The notes under the pieces were generated by a model. The model made no database searches. It was not told the origin of the DNA and worked only from the letters and a program-made list of their open reading frames with translations. A stretch of 64,000 bases of DNA from Verticillium longisporum. Lineage: Eukaryota > Ascomycota > Sordariomycetes > Glomerellales > Plectosphaerellaceae. Numbering within the stretch: the first letter of the stretch is position 1; each line of letters begins with the position of its first letter. Positions 47,041 through 59,559 of this stretch are shown here, piece by piece. The DNA is taken from positions 3,782,001-3,846,000 of the forward strand of contig JAETXT010000002.1 in the NCBI GenBank assembly GCA_019188255.1, read 5' to 3'. The translations under genes were made by a program, and so were the position numbers.

Positions 47041-48706
47041 ATGGCTGGCTCCGACGCAAGCTACAAGAAACTCAAAGAAGACTTCGTATCCAATCTTTCA
47101 GGTGGTCCTGCCGGCGAGGTCAACTACGTAATTGGTGTTGCGCCCGTATGTTCTTTGTACCCTCTTTCGTGGCGCGCCTCTTGTCTCTTCGTCCCCCCCC
47201 TCCTCGCCTTCAACTTGCGCCTCTCCATGGACCCCTCATCTCTCCCTGCCCCTGTGCACCTGTGCACCTGCGACGGCATTCGAGCCAAACACTGACACCA
47301 CGCAGGTCGCCTGTCTTCTCTGGGCTGTCCTCCAGACCCGTCAGTCCTTCTTCAAATCCGACACGCCCCTGACCCTCCTCGTCGACTACCTCCTCAACGT
47401 CGGCGTCCTCCTCCTCTCTATAACCCTCTACGCCAACACGCCCTTCCTTCTCTGGGCTCTCCTCCTGGGCCCTGCTCTCCTCGTCTACCTTCTCCCTCGA
47501 TCGCAGCCGCGCCGAAAACCCCTGGTCCCCTCCCAGAATGCCGTCAAACCTGTCTCCCGCCCCTCGGATGCGGCGTCCGGCCCCCTCTCCGTCCTCTCCG
47601 TCAAGCCCTTCCTGACCAACTACCGCGGCGGCATGCTCATCGTCACCTGCCTCGCCATCCTCGCCGTCGACTTCCGGCTCTTCCCCCGCCGCTTCGCCAA
47701 GGTCGAGACCTGGGGCACCTCGCTCATGGACATGGGCGTCGGCGCCTTCGTCTTCTCCGCCGGCGTCGTCGCCGCTCGCCCCGTCCTCAAGGAGCGCGCC
47801 GCCGGCCGTTCGACGCCGCTGGCCGCTCGGCTGCTGACCTCGATGCGCCACTCGCTGCCCCTCCTCGCGCTCGGCTTCATCCGCCTGCTCAGCGTCAAGG
47901 GCCTCGACTACGCCGAGCACGTGTCCGAGTACGGCGTCCACTGGAACTTCTTCTTCACCCTCGGCTTCCTGCCGCCCTTTGTCGCCCTCTTCCAGTCCGC
48001 CCTGCGCGTCGTCCCCAGCCACGCCGCCCTCGCCCTGCTCCTCGCCGTCCTCTACCAGGTCGTCCTCGAGAGCACGCCGCTCAAGGCCTACATCCTGACG
48101 GCGCCGCGCGACGGCCTCCTCTCCGCCAACCGCGAGGGCGTCTTCTCCTTTGTCGGCTACCTCGCCATCTTCCTCGCCGGCCAGGACACGGGCATGTACA
48201 TCCTGCCCCGCACCCTCAACCCCCGCAGCACCTCCGACCCCGCCACCCAGCGCACCACCCTCCTCCTGACCATGGCCGTCTGGACCGCCGTCTGGACCGC
48301 CCTCTACTTCCTCGCGACGAGCTACACCTGGGGCGACGGCCTCGACGTCTCCCGCCGCCTCGCCAACCTGCCCTACGTCCTGTGGGTCTCCGCCCTCACC
48401 CCGGCCCTGATCCTCTTCTACGGCCCCGCCGACTCGCCCTTCTTCCCGGCCTTTAACCACGCCACCGACGCCAAGACGGAGCGCGTCGCCTACCTCGCCG
48501 CCACGAGCCGCGTCATCAGGGCCTACAACCGCAACGGCCTCGCCCTGTTCCTGCTGGCCAACCTGCTGACGGGGCTCGTCAACATGACGGTCCCCACGCT
48601 GCACGTCGGCCCCGTGGCTACCATGGCCATCCTCATCGCGTACAGCGGGACCCTGACGGCCGTGGGCGTCGCGTTGGATAGCTATGACGTGTCCATAAAA
48701 TTGTAG
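47041..48706 (+). CDS. GWT1: GPI-anchor inositol acyltransferase
   Basis: Two exons, 47041-47145 and 47306-48706, 501 aa. Exon 1 gives [20 protein letters not shown] and ..NYVIGVAP; the intron (GTATGT donor, CGCAG acceptor, 160 nt) is long for this window. The protein is a polytopic membrane protein with roughly a dozen hydrophobic helices. Conserved GWT1 blocks include [57 protein letters not shown] and, near the C terminus, [22 protein letters not shown]1/PIG-W acylates the inositol of GlcN-PI in the ER, an early step in GPI-anchor synthesis and hence in attachment of cell-wall mannoproteins; it is the target of manogepix-type antifungals. Codons are strongly C-ending. No frame breaks. Confidence 0.95.
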
Positions 48707-51700
48707 ACTAGGCCATCATGTACTGCGCATGCCGAGATGTAGAAACCAAGACGCCCAACGGAGTAGAAAAAGACCACCTACTAGGTGATGATTTGTATGA
48801 AGACAACATTGCACATTATCCATCACACATGTCGACGACGTCGCTGCCTCGCTGAGTCGGTACCTATTTGCGACTCTCCATCACGTCCGTTGCCTGACTG
48901 GGGCAGCTCCCATCTACGACCTTGTCCCTCGACGACAGCCGCCAGCCGTCGCCATGTGCACGTCCGTCAAAGCCAATGTCCCCATGGGCCCTTGCATCGC
49001 ATCCGACGGAAGCACAAAGCATAAAGACCCAACCCGACGCATTGACTATGGAGCAGCCAGCCATGCCGCCTTTGTCGCCGAAGGGCCGTTGCAACAACGC
49101 CATGCATGTTGATCGGCCGCGACACGAGTCTGGACCGAAGCCTTTGAAGCCTTTTTTAATGAGGTTTTACACGTGAGGGCGAATGTTCACCGTGGCATGA
49201 CGACTGCATTTGCATGTGCAAGGGACGGTCAGCCAACCAGATGGATTGGGAAAAGTGCGGGCGAGTTTTTGCCTGCATCACCTTGGCTTACTTTCATCGG
49301 CAATCAGACGACGGAGACCTGTGATTTTGCACGCTGATTCGTGTAGCGGCGAGAAAAACAATCATGCCCACAGTCGCGTGTGCTTCTGAGGCCCCGAGCG
49401 CGTCGCGTGTTGTACGTGGGTAGAGTATCGGGCCCTGGCATGAACGGCCCATTTCCCGGAGGAAACAAGCGCGCACAGGCAGGCGGCTCAATTTCGTGAG
49501 GTGTGAGCGTGTGCCTGCTTCTTTGAAGCTTCATGCAGTCCTTGGCAGAAGCTTTGAATGTTGTCGAGAGGCGCCAGCGTGAGCGGGGCCAAACATGTTT
49601 TATGCTCGGCGGAAGAAGCACGAGGGAAGCTCAGTACTGGGGGTCCGGATCGGTGAGCCCGAGGAGAATGGCACGAGACGTTGAATTGCAAGGATGCTCA
49701 TAGAAGGGACAATGACGCCTGCCTGCCATCCCATCTATCCCTCAATAGTAGGGCGGGGAGAGGTGCTGATCCCACAGGAGGACAGGCAGCGTCTGATTTA
49801 AGCCCCCAGTAGGGCACAGGCAACCCCTGCATGCGATGCGCCTCATCTCCGATGTTTATGCGCAATGACGGAGAGCTGAGAGGTGGGTGAATCGACTGGC
49901 GAAACGTTTCTTCAGCTGTGAGGATAGGTGAAGCTTCAGCGAGATGCGTTGTTCATGTCAAAAGGCGAGCGCCGTCTCGTGTTGCGACTGGTCATTGACA
50001 CCCGAGCTTTCAAGTCGGCATAATCGCGAAGCGGCACATTGAAACAAGGCGAAATAGGGAAAGCGGGATCGGGGCGCCGTCAGCGTGTGACGGGACTGAT
50101 GGGTCCAAAGCCAGCTGCAGGAACACAAGACAAGTGGAGCTCGAGCTCCGAGTTGACATGTTGGAATACCTGCCTGGATATTCTGCGAGACGCCGATGAC
50201 AGTAGGAACCTAGCACCTGGATGACGAGATCGCATTTTAGCCGTGGCTGGACTTTCGCAATGACCGGTGCGCAGACTAATTTTCAGTGTGTCATGAGCTT
50301 GGGAGCTCGTTTCTGGCGGCTTTGTTCGTAACAGACATCGACGATGGTCGTAGGGTGATTCTGCCGTGTCAATGCAAGGGCGAGTCGAGGTTCCAGTTGT
50401 TGGATGCCGTGTGTCTTCGTACTTGTCGTAGCGCAAGAACCCAGACGAACCTGGCTTGAAATTCATGCCTTGTGCAATGTGGAGTGGACTAGCAAGAAGT
50501 CTGCCTGGCGAGACATTGGAGGAAGAGAACGGCCCCGAAAATTGGGCTGCCAAGTTTGTGTGTTGAAAGACTGGGATGCCGCTGCTGGGATGCCCCTCCC
50601 ATGGCCATCTGCCATCTGCCATCTGCCAGCCGCCTGCGACGTGACGTCTGGCCTGTGAACCGGACTGCTGGGCCCCAGGGCGTCGAGCCGGAGACAGGAT
50701 GAGTATGGAGGGGGAGCTACTGTCTGCTGCCAGGAATGGCAATCCGGCTATTGGTGTCCGAAACTTGACGGCTCAATAGTCATGCTACGTTCCGATTCCA
50801 TCTTCATCTTGCCCGGGCACAAGGAACATGCCTCCCTGAATGCATGGATTGCATGATCGGCCCTCATATCGTTGATGTCACAACAGCGGCTGTCGATTTT
50901 GTCTGAACCCGGTGTGCGAGTTATGTAGGTCATGATATCGAGGCACTTGTGGCTGTGAAGTGGATGTGGAGGAGTAGCCACGCAATGTAGAGCGACGGAA
51001 CCACGCGGTCTGGATAATAGACCGAGAAGTCGTCGAGACACTGGTGGACGGCTTTAACATCACCATGATGATATCTGTGTCCCAGGCATGCGTCTCTCAA
51101 GGTCAAGGCCTGGCGGCTTCTGAGCCACGTCTCGGAACGGAAGACGCGTTGCGGAGGACTAAAATTGAGCATCGTTCAGGATCATGTCTTGGTCTGTCTG
51201 AGTGTGAGTGACACGAGACGTACTGGCGACAAGAGGAAGAAAGAAGCAAGTCTCTGGCATTGCTAGCAAGACCCCAGGAAGGGGTTGTCATTGTCATTGC
51301 CATTGCTATGCGTCGAGTAGGTAGATCGTTAGGCTCAGGGAGAAAAGGACTTTGGCATGGGAGAAGCACAGGCACGATCCCCTTGAGCGGTGACAGGGAA
51401 GATGATGCACAAAGGCGCGCAAAGCGAGAGCATGACGGCGTCGGATCGTAGCTTCCCTGAGAGACTCCCCTGACTGTCATCTTCGAGGTCTGGAAAGCCA
51501 ATGGAAGAAAACACCAGGCACCGCTACCTTCCTGTCTGTCCGTTCCCTTGTAGGCACTCCAGCATCCAGGTAGCATCCAGGTAGTATCGCGGCAGCAAGA
51601 TATGCCAAGGGTACTTGTTTCAGACGCACCAGCAGGTGTACCCCGTTGCTGCTTCTCCACACAAATGTGCCCATCTGCAGCCACGGCGGTACCTGCATCA

Positions 51701-53379
51701 GCTCGTACCTGCCGCCCTCACCTCCCTCCGCTAAATCGGGCAGGCCCCTCGACAAGGCCTCGACAGGGAATAGCGCTGTAGCCGGCTCATCCCAAGTCTC
51801 ATCTCGTCAAATTTACTCCAAGCACCAAGCACCCCAGAGCATTGACGCTCATTCATCACATCAGCCCTCTGGCGTTCCCTTTTCTCCCTCGTGTTCCCCA
51901 TCACCCGTCATTTGGGGGGAGATTCCTCCTGCAAGCCTTCTCTTCTGCCTCCTCCTCCTCCTCCTCCTCCGTCCTCTCCTCAGCTTCCTCCTCCGCCTCC
52001 GCCTCGCCTCGTCCAGCTAACCGTCCTCCTTTCGCCAAAGGAGGGTCGCCGAGAGCGCGATAGAGCGTGAGCTACTCGTCGGTCCAAACAACAACAAGTG
52101 ACCACCCAACCCGGCAGTTGAACTATCGAACGAACGAGACAAGACACAATCTGTGGAACGGACGACCAAACGAACAAGCGGCCGAGCCTCCCAGCCCCCC
52201 GTTTAGGACATTGGCCCACGACGACCAAAGAGCCATTCGGTGCTTGGCTCGCTAGCTGCGCCAGGCACATCCCCCTAAAGTCTAGTACCCTGCCTTGCCT
52301 GCAGCTCTGCTCTTTGTCCGAACCGAACTGGACCACCTCTCTCGTTTTGCTCACCGCAAGCCCAGGTCGTCCGCTCAGGTTCCTGGTCTGGTTCCTGTTT
52401 TTGTTGCCCCTGGACCTCCACCACCTGCAGGACCTGTCCACTGCTGGCTGTCCCTGATAGTGCTTCTCTTCCAGCCCCCCCTCCCCCGTCTCTACTCTCG
52501 GCTCTCGGGCTGTCACCATCGTCGTCGCTCTCGACAACGACCGCGACCGTGCAGCAGGCACGCCCGCGCCCGCGCCCACGCATCAAACACCCCCCGGCTC
52601 CATTCGCCCAGGCATCCACTGTGCGCGACCTGTCAGAGGATCGTCGTTCGCCTGACCTCTTCGACAACGAAACCAATCGCCGGCTCATCCTGCCAGCCAA
52701 CACCACCTGACAACGCATCTAGATCCAAAAGCCCCCGAAAGGCCCCAATTGGTTAGAACAACCCGGGCTGCCAGGGCGATTTCCACGTCCAATCCCAACG
52801 TTGCAGGACGCAGGACACGACAGCTCGCCCCCGTCTGCATCCCACGCTGCAGGAGCGAGAGAGCGAATTTTCCTGAAACCGGCTCACCGTCAACGCAGCA
52901 CAGCTGCCACTGCTGCCGACTGCTGCTGCGCATTTCCTCCCTTGCCAGGAAAAGCATCTTGCAGCCTCCTTCGCCCCCGGCCTCCATTCCTTCCTCGAGG
53001 ACGCCTGCTGCTGATCACCAGCTTTGACAAAAAACAACAACAACAACAATTGCGCCTGTAGCAAACCCAGGGCAAATCCAGCAGCCTAATTCGCGCCTTG
53101 GCCTTTACACCTGATTCATCGGTGAACGCGTTTCCTGGCTAGCAGAAAACATTCACCCTGCAGGACCGGCCAATACGCACCAAGCAACCAACGTCAGGCC
53201 GCGACACGTCGCCCCTGGCTGGCTCAAGGCATCCGCCCAGCCATTCCTCCGAATTGCACGGCGTACCATGCCCATCAGCACAACGATTCTGCAGCACGTC
53301 TGACTTCACGACAGCTTCTTTCACAAACTCGGCGAATAACGCGCCTCTGCAGACCCCGACGCGAGCCCCCTTTTCGCCA
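48707..53379. other. 4.7-kb intergenic region and long leader of the KIN4-like gene
   Basis: No gene recognised from 48707 to about 51600. From about 51700 on, the plus strand becomes pyrimidine-rich with CTC and later CAA repeats ((CTC)n near 51948-51970, (CAA)n near 53033-53050), typical of long fungal kinase leaders. A short CCATCTG heptamer repeat occurs at 50605-50625. Introns and small upstream frames are likely in the leader but not defined. Confidence 0.55.
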
Positions 53380-56300
53380 ATGACGTCCCGCGCTGCCATT
53401 ACCAGCCCCGTTCCCGTCGCATCTGCACCGTCCGAGTTTCGTGTCTCCTCTACCGAGAGGCGACGCAACGACATGCCTCCCGTGGCGCCTCCCCGCACGT
53501 CCTCGACGAATCATGCCTCATCCAACCCTCCTAGCAGCTCCCGAAGACGGGAACATGCAACCGACAGGACTGCTCCATCGCCACGACGAGGTGAACCCGA
53601 GTCTGCAAGGGCAGAGATCAACGGTGCCGACTCTTCGTACGGCGAAGCTTCTTCGTCACGAAGCCGGAGGGCCCAGCCCCCGCACGACCCGGCGTACCGG
53701 CCGAGCAGCTCCCGCGATGCCCGCCAATCTGGCCAACAGACGACCGTTCCCATCCGATCCCACGCCCCTTCTCAGTCAACGTCCTCGCCGAAGCAACCGT
53801 CGCGCGAAGCCAGCGAGGTTCTGAACCGCATCATTGTATCACAGCCCGAGACTGATGTTCAACGCGAGAAAGAGCGCCTTGCCGAGTCTGTACCCCGCCA
53901 GTCGATTGCCGCCGCGGCCCCGCCTGCTATTGTCGCTGCTTCCGAGCAGGACGACAGCCGGCGCGCCGGCAGGAGCCGCCAAGATCATGCAAAGAGCAAC
54001 AAGGCTGTAAAGTTTGGCGATTACATCCTCGGCAACACCATTGGAGAAGGTGAATTCGGAAAGGTGAAGCTCGGCTGGAAGCAAGACGGCGGCACGCAGG
54101 TTGGTCAAACCATTCTCTCGTCTATACGTTCCTTCACTAACCATGCCACAGGTTGCTATCAAGCTGATCAAGCGAGACAATGTGGGCAACAACCCCTCCA
54201 GGCTGGCCAAGATTTATCGTGAAATTGCCATCCTCCGCGGCATCTCGCACCCCAACATTGTTCGCCTGCACGAAATGGTCGAGACTGAGCGACATATCGG
54301 CATCATTCTGGAGTATGCCTCTGGAGGAGAGTTATTCGACTACATCCTGAACCATCGCTACCTGAAAGACAACGCCGCTAGGATACTGTTCGCTCAGCTC
54401 TTCTCGTGCGTTTGCTATTTCCATAATAAGGTCATTGTCCACCGAGACCTCAAGCTCGAGAATCTGCTGCTCGACAGGAACCGAAACATTATCATCACCG
54501 ACTTTGGATTTGCCAACACATTTGATGCCGAGGAGGAATTGAACCAAGAAGAAGAGCTTAATCTGAGCGATAGGGAATTCGTCAAGAGAGCTGGCCTAGA
54601 CAAGGTCAAAGCCAATGGCACGAGGAAGGGTGATTTGATGCAGACAAGTTGCGGCAGTCCTTGTTACGCAGCTCCCGAGTTGGTTGTCAGCGATTCCCTA
54701 TATACGGGACGCAAGGTTGATGTCTGGAGCTGCGGTGTGATCCTTGTAAGTGTCGCCGGAACAATGTTGCGCCTACTTGCTAACAAGAATGCAGTACGCC
54801 ATGCTGGCTGGATACCTGCCCTTTGACGACGACCCTGCCAACCCCGAAGGCGACAACATCAATCTGTTGTACAAGTATATCGTCAACACGCCTCTAACCT
54901 TCCCCGAATACGTCACGCCGCATGCCCGCGACCTGCTCCGACGAATCCTAGTCCCCAACCCTAGAAAGCGAGCGGATCTATTCGAGGTGGCGCGGCACAG
55001 CTGGCTCAGCGAATACGCTCACGTTGTGGAGTTCATCACCAGCAGCACCACGACGCCCGGCGAGATCCAGAACACAACTGTTCCGGCGGAGGACGACAAG
55101 CCCATGGTCGCGCGTAGCGCATCTGTCCGCGAGCCTTCAAGATCTTCCAAAGCATCCGGCCCCACGTCGGTGGGAGGCCTGGCCTCCAAACATGGCAATA
55201 TCGACCCCGAAGCCGAAAACGCCAGCGCGAAACCGACCCAAGCCAAGGATTCGAAGCGTCGCACCGTTCAGGTCGAGTACGTTGCACCGACCACACAAAC
55301 GCAGCGCGGAGAAGCTGCCGCGCAATCTCCCGGCCGAGGCAAGTCGAGAGCTCGTTCAAGCAGCCAAGGGCCTGTCGAAGTCAACAATAGCCCGAAGGAT
55401 AAACCTCTTCCACGCGACCCACCAGTCTCGAAGGACAGTTATTCCAAGTCGAGCCGACAGAACACAAGGCCCCCGAGTGCTTATCGCAACAACGTACCAG
55501 CAACTACGAGGCCTGGTCGCGATACCCGTTCCACGTCCGACAATGTTTATATGACGACCGGCGGGCGACCGCAGACGGGAGGATCCATGACTTCGTCAGG
55601 GTCCATGGGACTTGGCAGTGGTGCTCGCGCCTCGTATGGCCAGCCAATCCCTCCATCGGTTGCGGGCACAAACGTGCATGGCAGCATCCAGCAGCCCAAC
55701 GCACACGAAGCGCAGACCATGGGACACCCCAGCGTCAGCGCCGTCCCCCAAGTTCGCCCGCGTCTCTGGTTTTGAGCATGGCAGTGAGAAGCCTGGTCCT
55801 TCGCCGACCAGTGAAGGCAGGGGTCACCGACGATCCAGCACTCTCACAGATATTGGCTCCAAGCTCCTCGGACGCAATGGATCCATGTTTGGTGGTAAGA
55901 ACAAGAGGCGGTCTGAGCACCCGAGCGAGGATAAATCGAGGAAGTACCCGCCCGTCAGCATGCCCAACAACATACCTGGCAGTGGTGAACCCCGAGCCTC
56001 GATAGATTCGAGAGCCTCGCGCCGGTCCTTCTCCTTGGGGTTCGGTAAGAAGCGCAGCGGTAGCATCAGCGGTTCTCATACATCCCTGGAGAAGCCTCAG
56101 AACCCTCGACGATTCTCGCTGCTTCCGCAGTCATTTTCTAGGGCGATGGGCATCAACAAAGACTCTGGAAGCCCCCCGCCCGACTCTCAGATGCCTCAAC
56201 AAGACCTTCCTATCCAGGACCCTGCCGAGATGGACGACCAAAAGAGATACGGCGATCGACCAGTACAGTCTCGTGGCCAGGCCGCTTACTTTGATGGCGC

Positions 56301-56751
56301 CGAGTACGACTCAAGTTACCAGCGCAATCACGAGCAGCCGCATTCCCACTCGGAGCCGATGCTGCAGCAGCAATCGTACCAACCTCGTGTTTCTTCACAA
56401 CACACTCGCCAGGCCAATGCCATTCCTCCGCACATGCAGCAGCAGCAGCAGCAGCAAGGATCGGTGCTCAACACGGGCTCTGACTCTTCTCTAGAGAGCC
56501 AGCAGCATCGCAGACAGGGCAGCGTGCCGTACCAAGCGGGTGGCTTTTCCGAGTCAGACGGCTATGACGGGCGCAAGCCCCTCGGCGCAAGAAACAACCG
56601 CGGCTTCTTGCAGAAGCCCAATAAGAAGTTTACCGACGCCTACGATCAAGACAACTACCATCATGGCCACGAGGGCAGCAGTGGTGCGGCCAAACGGGTC
56701 ATGGACTTCTTCCGGCGGCGTGGCAAGGCGAGAGGTGGCGAGGAGAGGTAG
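53380..56751 (+). CDS. KIN4-like serine/threonine protein kinase, C-terminal frame shifted near 55750
   Basis: Three exons: 53380-54099, 54152-54745, 54795-56751; about 1090 aa. The ATG at 53380 (MTSRAAITSP) is chosen; the frame is open a little further upstream without an ATG there. A disordered N terminus precedes a kinase domain from FGDYILGNTIGEGEFGKVKL (Gly loop) through VAIKLIKR (catalytic Lys), VHRDLKLENLLL, ITDFGFAN (DFG) and CGSPCYAAPELV to HSWLSEY. This order and the QTSCGSPCYAAPE activation loop match fungal Kin4/Frk1; in yeast Kin4 acts in the spindle position checkpoint. The long tail is Ser-rich, with a Q7 tract at about 56437-56457, and ends FFRRRGKARGG. The frame meets TGA at 55773, but the tail continues in the +1 frame as KFARVSGFEHGSE, so there is one extra base, or two missing, at about 55743-55756. 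Confidence 0.88.
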
Positions 56752-57599
56752 AGGACTCTTGAACCGCTTCAATGCTCGCCGTGTTCAACCAGGCGCCCAG
56801 CACCGCCACTCGTATTTGACGTTCACGCATCAAGGACGAGCCGTCGGCTCCTCCCGACGCACTGAGCGCTAGGGCGCGCTCTCTTCACCCCTCTCCAACT
56901 ACGCTTGTACGACTTGTAATTATGCGATATCATTCGAACGATGGGGTACGGCTGTGGAATGGCCAACGTGGCTCCACTGCACCTAATAGCGGACGGCGGT
57001 TGACAGATCCCTCAAACTTAAAAGGTCATGCAGCTGTGGCGCCATGCATGGACGAGAAGAGAGGCATGGCAATGCGTGGGCCTGGGCTTGTTGGCCAGAA
57101 TGGTGAACCTTTGGGTCTCCCTGTTCGTACCAAGTACAGGATAAGACGCGGAGGGCGAGCGCTTCGTGGGGCGATGCGAGATGGCCGGGGAGACAGCTCT
57201 GTCCGCAGCATGAGGCTGTGTTTGTTCGGATTCTGTACATCGTTTTTTTGAAACGAAACGAGCTGCGTCGGCTCAAGCATGCAAGCCCCTCCGGATTTGA
57301 GGGCAGTTTGGCGTTGCGGCGAAGATATTGTATGTGAGAACTTAGAGTGTAGTGTAAATTGACTAGCTAGGCTGTTGGAAGCCACAAATCCCGGATTTGG
57401 AGATGATATCTCGAGGCCAAAAAGAGCCTTCTTTCCATACCATGACAGTTTGTGGTAATCGATCTTGCGACAGAAGCCAGACCTACCATGCATGGTTGCA
57501 TTTTGGCCATCTGCCTCTTCAGCCTCGGGACTGAGGCGCCAACAAAAAGTCTCGGAGCTACTGTCAAGGAGTCTTGTGCAACGAGTGAAGGGTTCAACT
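56752..57599. other. 3' flank of the KIN4-like gene up to the transposon
   Basis: About 850 bp without recognisable gene. The retrotransposon's 3' LTR begins at 57600, so the element is inserted downstream of the kinase gene and should not interrupt its coding region. Confidence 0.6.
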
Positions 57600-57775
57600 G
57601 TTGGTCTCTTGGGGGTCTCTAGGAAGATAGAATAATCGATACCCTTCTCTAAATCTTAGTCCGTTGACCTTTCTTATAACTATTCCCTCACTGCGCTCGG
57701 TCCTCTCTTCTTGATTCCTACGATCAAACAACAGGCGATCCCCTGTTGGTCTCATACCTCCCTCAGGTCCTGACA
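57600..57775 (-). repeat. 3' LTR of the chromovirus (176 bp, predicted)
   Basis: On the minus strand it starts TGTCAGGACCTGAGG and ends AAGAGACCAACA, giving TG...CA ends. It is preceded by a purine-rich tract. The decamer GAGACCAACA occurs both near its start and at its end. The partner LTR is not in the window, so the limits are inferred from the terminal dinucleotides and the tract. Confidence 0.65.
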
Positions 57776-57797
57776 TGACGCCCCGTCTCTCTCTTTG
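57776..57797 (-). promoter_or_regulatory. Polypurine tract (plus-strand primer) of the retrotransposon
   Basis: On the minus strand AAAGAGAGAGACGGGGCG precedes TCA and then the LTR start TGTCAGG. A G-rich tract just before TGTCAG is usual in chromoviruses. Confidence 0.55.
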
Positions 57798-58075
57798 CTT
57801 CGTCCCGAAGCATGATATAATGTTTAGGTTGAAGGTCCCTGTTGAGTTCCAGGTGGTTCTCTCTTAGGCTGTTTGGTATTGTCTGGTCTAAAGACGTCTG
57901 TGTGTTCTGGGTTTCTGTCTGGTTCTCAAGTGTCTGTCTCAATGAGCACCTCCTGCTGACTAGCTGGGGTTTCTGGGTTGGTTCTTTGTTGTCTGATGGC
58001 TGTAGTTTGGTGCTTCTATGTGTCTTTCTTCTCGTCTTGGTTCTGCTTCTTGTTCTTCCGTTGTTCTTACTTGGT

Positions 58076-58310
58076 AATCTGATGGTTCTCTTCTGTGGCT
58101 GATCAGCGGGTGGTGGCCTGCCAGTGTAGTCTTGCTGTTCTGATGTTCTTCTGTTCTCCTTCTTTGTCTCGGTTCTGCCTAGTTATTCTTGTATTGTTCT
58201 GTTCTCAAATGGCAATCTGATAGGCTTCTTCTGTGGCTGATCAGCAGTTGCTCGCCTTTCAGTGTGGACTTGCTGATCTGTTGTTCTTCGTTCTTTCCTT
58301 TCTTGCTGTT
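58076..58310 (+). repeat. Diverged tandem duplication, period about 138 bp
   Basis: AATCTGAT.. at 58076 and 58214 start two related segments sharing CTTCTGTGGCTGATCAGC, then GCC..CAGTGT and CTTGCTG. The copies differ at several places. They lie in the pyrimidine-rich leader of the antisense gene. Confidence 0.7.
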
Positions 58311-58701
58311 TGGACTCGGTGAATGGCTATTGTTCCAGGGCAGCCTATTGTGGGTTTCCGGTATATCTGTGGGAGGATTTTCTGACTGTTGTTTCCGTCT
58401 TTTCTTCTTCTTCAGCGACAACAACGACGACGACGGTATTCCTCCCCTCCTCAATACTACCCTTATATCTTTCATGGTGATCCCTTGGCGACTGGCTGTT
58501 GTATGGTTGCTGACTGGGTGTGGTTCTTAGATCGATTCCGGTTTTCCAATTCTTCGACGAGAACAACTTGTAAGTCTGCTGGTGTCTGCCTGTTGATTGC
58601 CTGCTGATTGAAAGCGGTAGTACTATTATTCAAACAATTTCCTGCTCGTAAGTTACCCTCAACGTTTCCCCGCGGTTCAATGGCTGATCAGCTGTAGAGC
58701 A

Positions 58702-59559
58702 ATGGCTCCTCTTCCTCCCAACCCTCGCCGGGAGCCCGGACAGGCGTACTCCGCCAGAGACCTGCCGTGCCTCCGCTGCTGCGACCGTATGTGCAAGCAG
58801 TTTAATCCCGCCACGAGCGGGGAGTACCCTTGCTGCGAGGAGGACGCCAGTAAGTGAGCTGCTGTCTGGCTGTTGATTGTCGGCTGATCGTTTGCGTAGC
58901 TGGTTCCGCCAAATGCTCCTACTGTGGAGCAGCCCAGGGAGGTAAGCCGTGCCTCGCCGTAAGTTGCCCCCTTTTGTTCCCCTGTTGTCTGGCAGCTGAT
59001 CCCCTGTAGGTGCCCGTCAAGCACCAGGCCGCCATGCGCGCCCTCAAGTTGGCCACTGAGGCCGTAGCCAAGAATGGCTACACCGGTGTCTTCAAGGTGA
59101 GTAGTGCCCACCTGCTGGATACCTGTTGTTCGGGTGCCGACAGATTTCTTTTGACCAATTTCGACATGGCCAAGACCGCCGGCCAGAAGGCCCTCCAAAA
59201 GGGCAAAAACGACAAGGCGCTGAGCGCCGAGAAGCGTGCTGCTGCCGATCAGCAGGAGGCTGGCGAGTACTCTGCTCGCCGCCTCGCCGCCGCCGATCGT
59301 CTCGCCCAGGCCGCCGAGCGCTCTGCCGCCGCCGCCGAGGTCTCCGCCGCTGCCCTGCAGCAGATTGCCGGTTCTCTCGCCAAGCTGGTCACTATCCAGT
59401 CCGAGATCCGGGAGAATTACACCCTGGTCGTAAGTCGCTTGCTGATTACCTGCTGTTTGCCTGCTGATAATCTACCAGAATCATGATGCTCTTGTTGGCG
59501 CCGCCGATGATGAGGAGGATGGCGAGAACCAGGAAGGTGATGGCGAGGTGGCGGCTTGA
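58702..59559 (+). CDS. Antisense accessory gene inside the retrotransposon: Cys-rich / coiled-coil protein, five exons
   Basis: Runs opposite to the element and convergent with pol (stops 113 bp apart). Exons: 58702-58849, 58900-58958, 59010-59096, 59144-59429, 59479-59559; about 219 aa. All four introns are about 47-51 nt with GTAAGT or GTGAGT donors and TAG/CAG acceptors, and contain CTGAT/GCTGAT branch-like sites; another such intron (58648-58696) seems to precede the ATG. The N terminus MAPLPPNPRREPGQAYSARD leads into LPCLRCCDRMC, a CC pair, and KCSYCGAAQGGKPC, a likely zinc-binding Cys cluster. An Ala/Gln/Glu-rich helix (KTAGQKALQKGKND .. AAALQQIAGSLAKLV) suited to a coiled coil and an acidic tail (DDEEDGENQEGDGE) follow. 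Exon 4 has one base too many at the T3 run 59159-59161 for the frame to hold. I recall similar starts near Gypsy elements in other fungi, from memory only. Function unknown. Confidence 0.7.

Noticed and set aside
47210..48604. 464-codon minus-strand frame
   Set aside because: Shadow of GWT1; Glu/Gly/Val-rich composition mirrors the C-ending codons of the true strand.
57600..57733. Shorter 134-bp LTR ending at CAACA
   Set aside because: It also has TG...CA ends, but no purine tract adjoins it; the 176-bp version starts TGTCAGGACC next to a G-rich tract and fits chromoviruses better.
59097..59143. Third intron of the antisense gene as retained coding sequence
   Set aside because: The frame is open through it, but it has a perfect GTGAGT donor and GACAG acceptor like the other introns; a base excess at 59159-59161 better explains the frame clash, though retention is not excluded.
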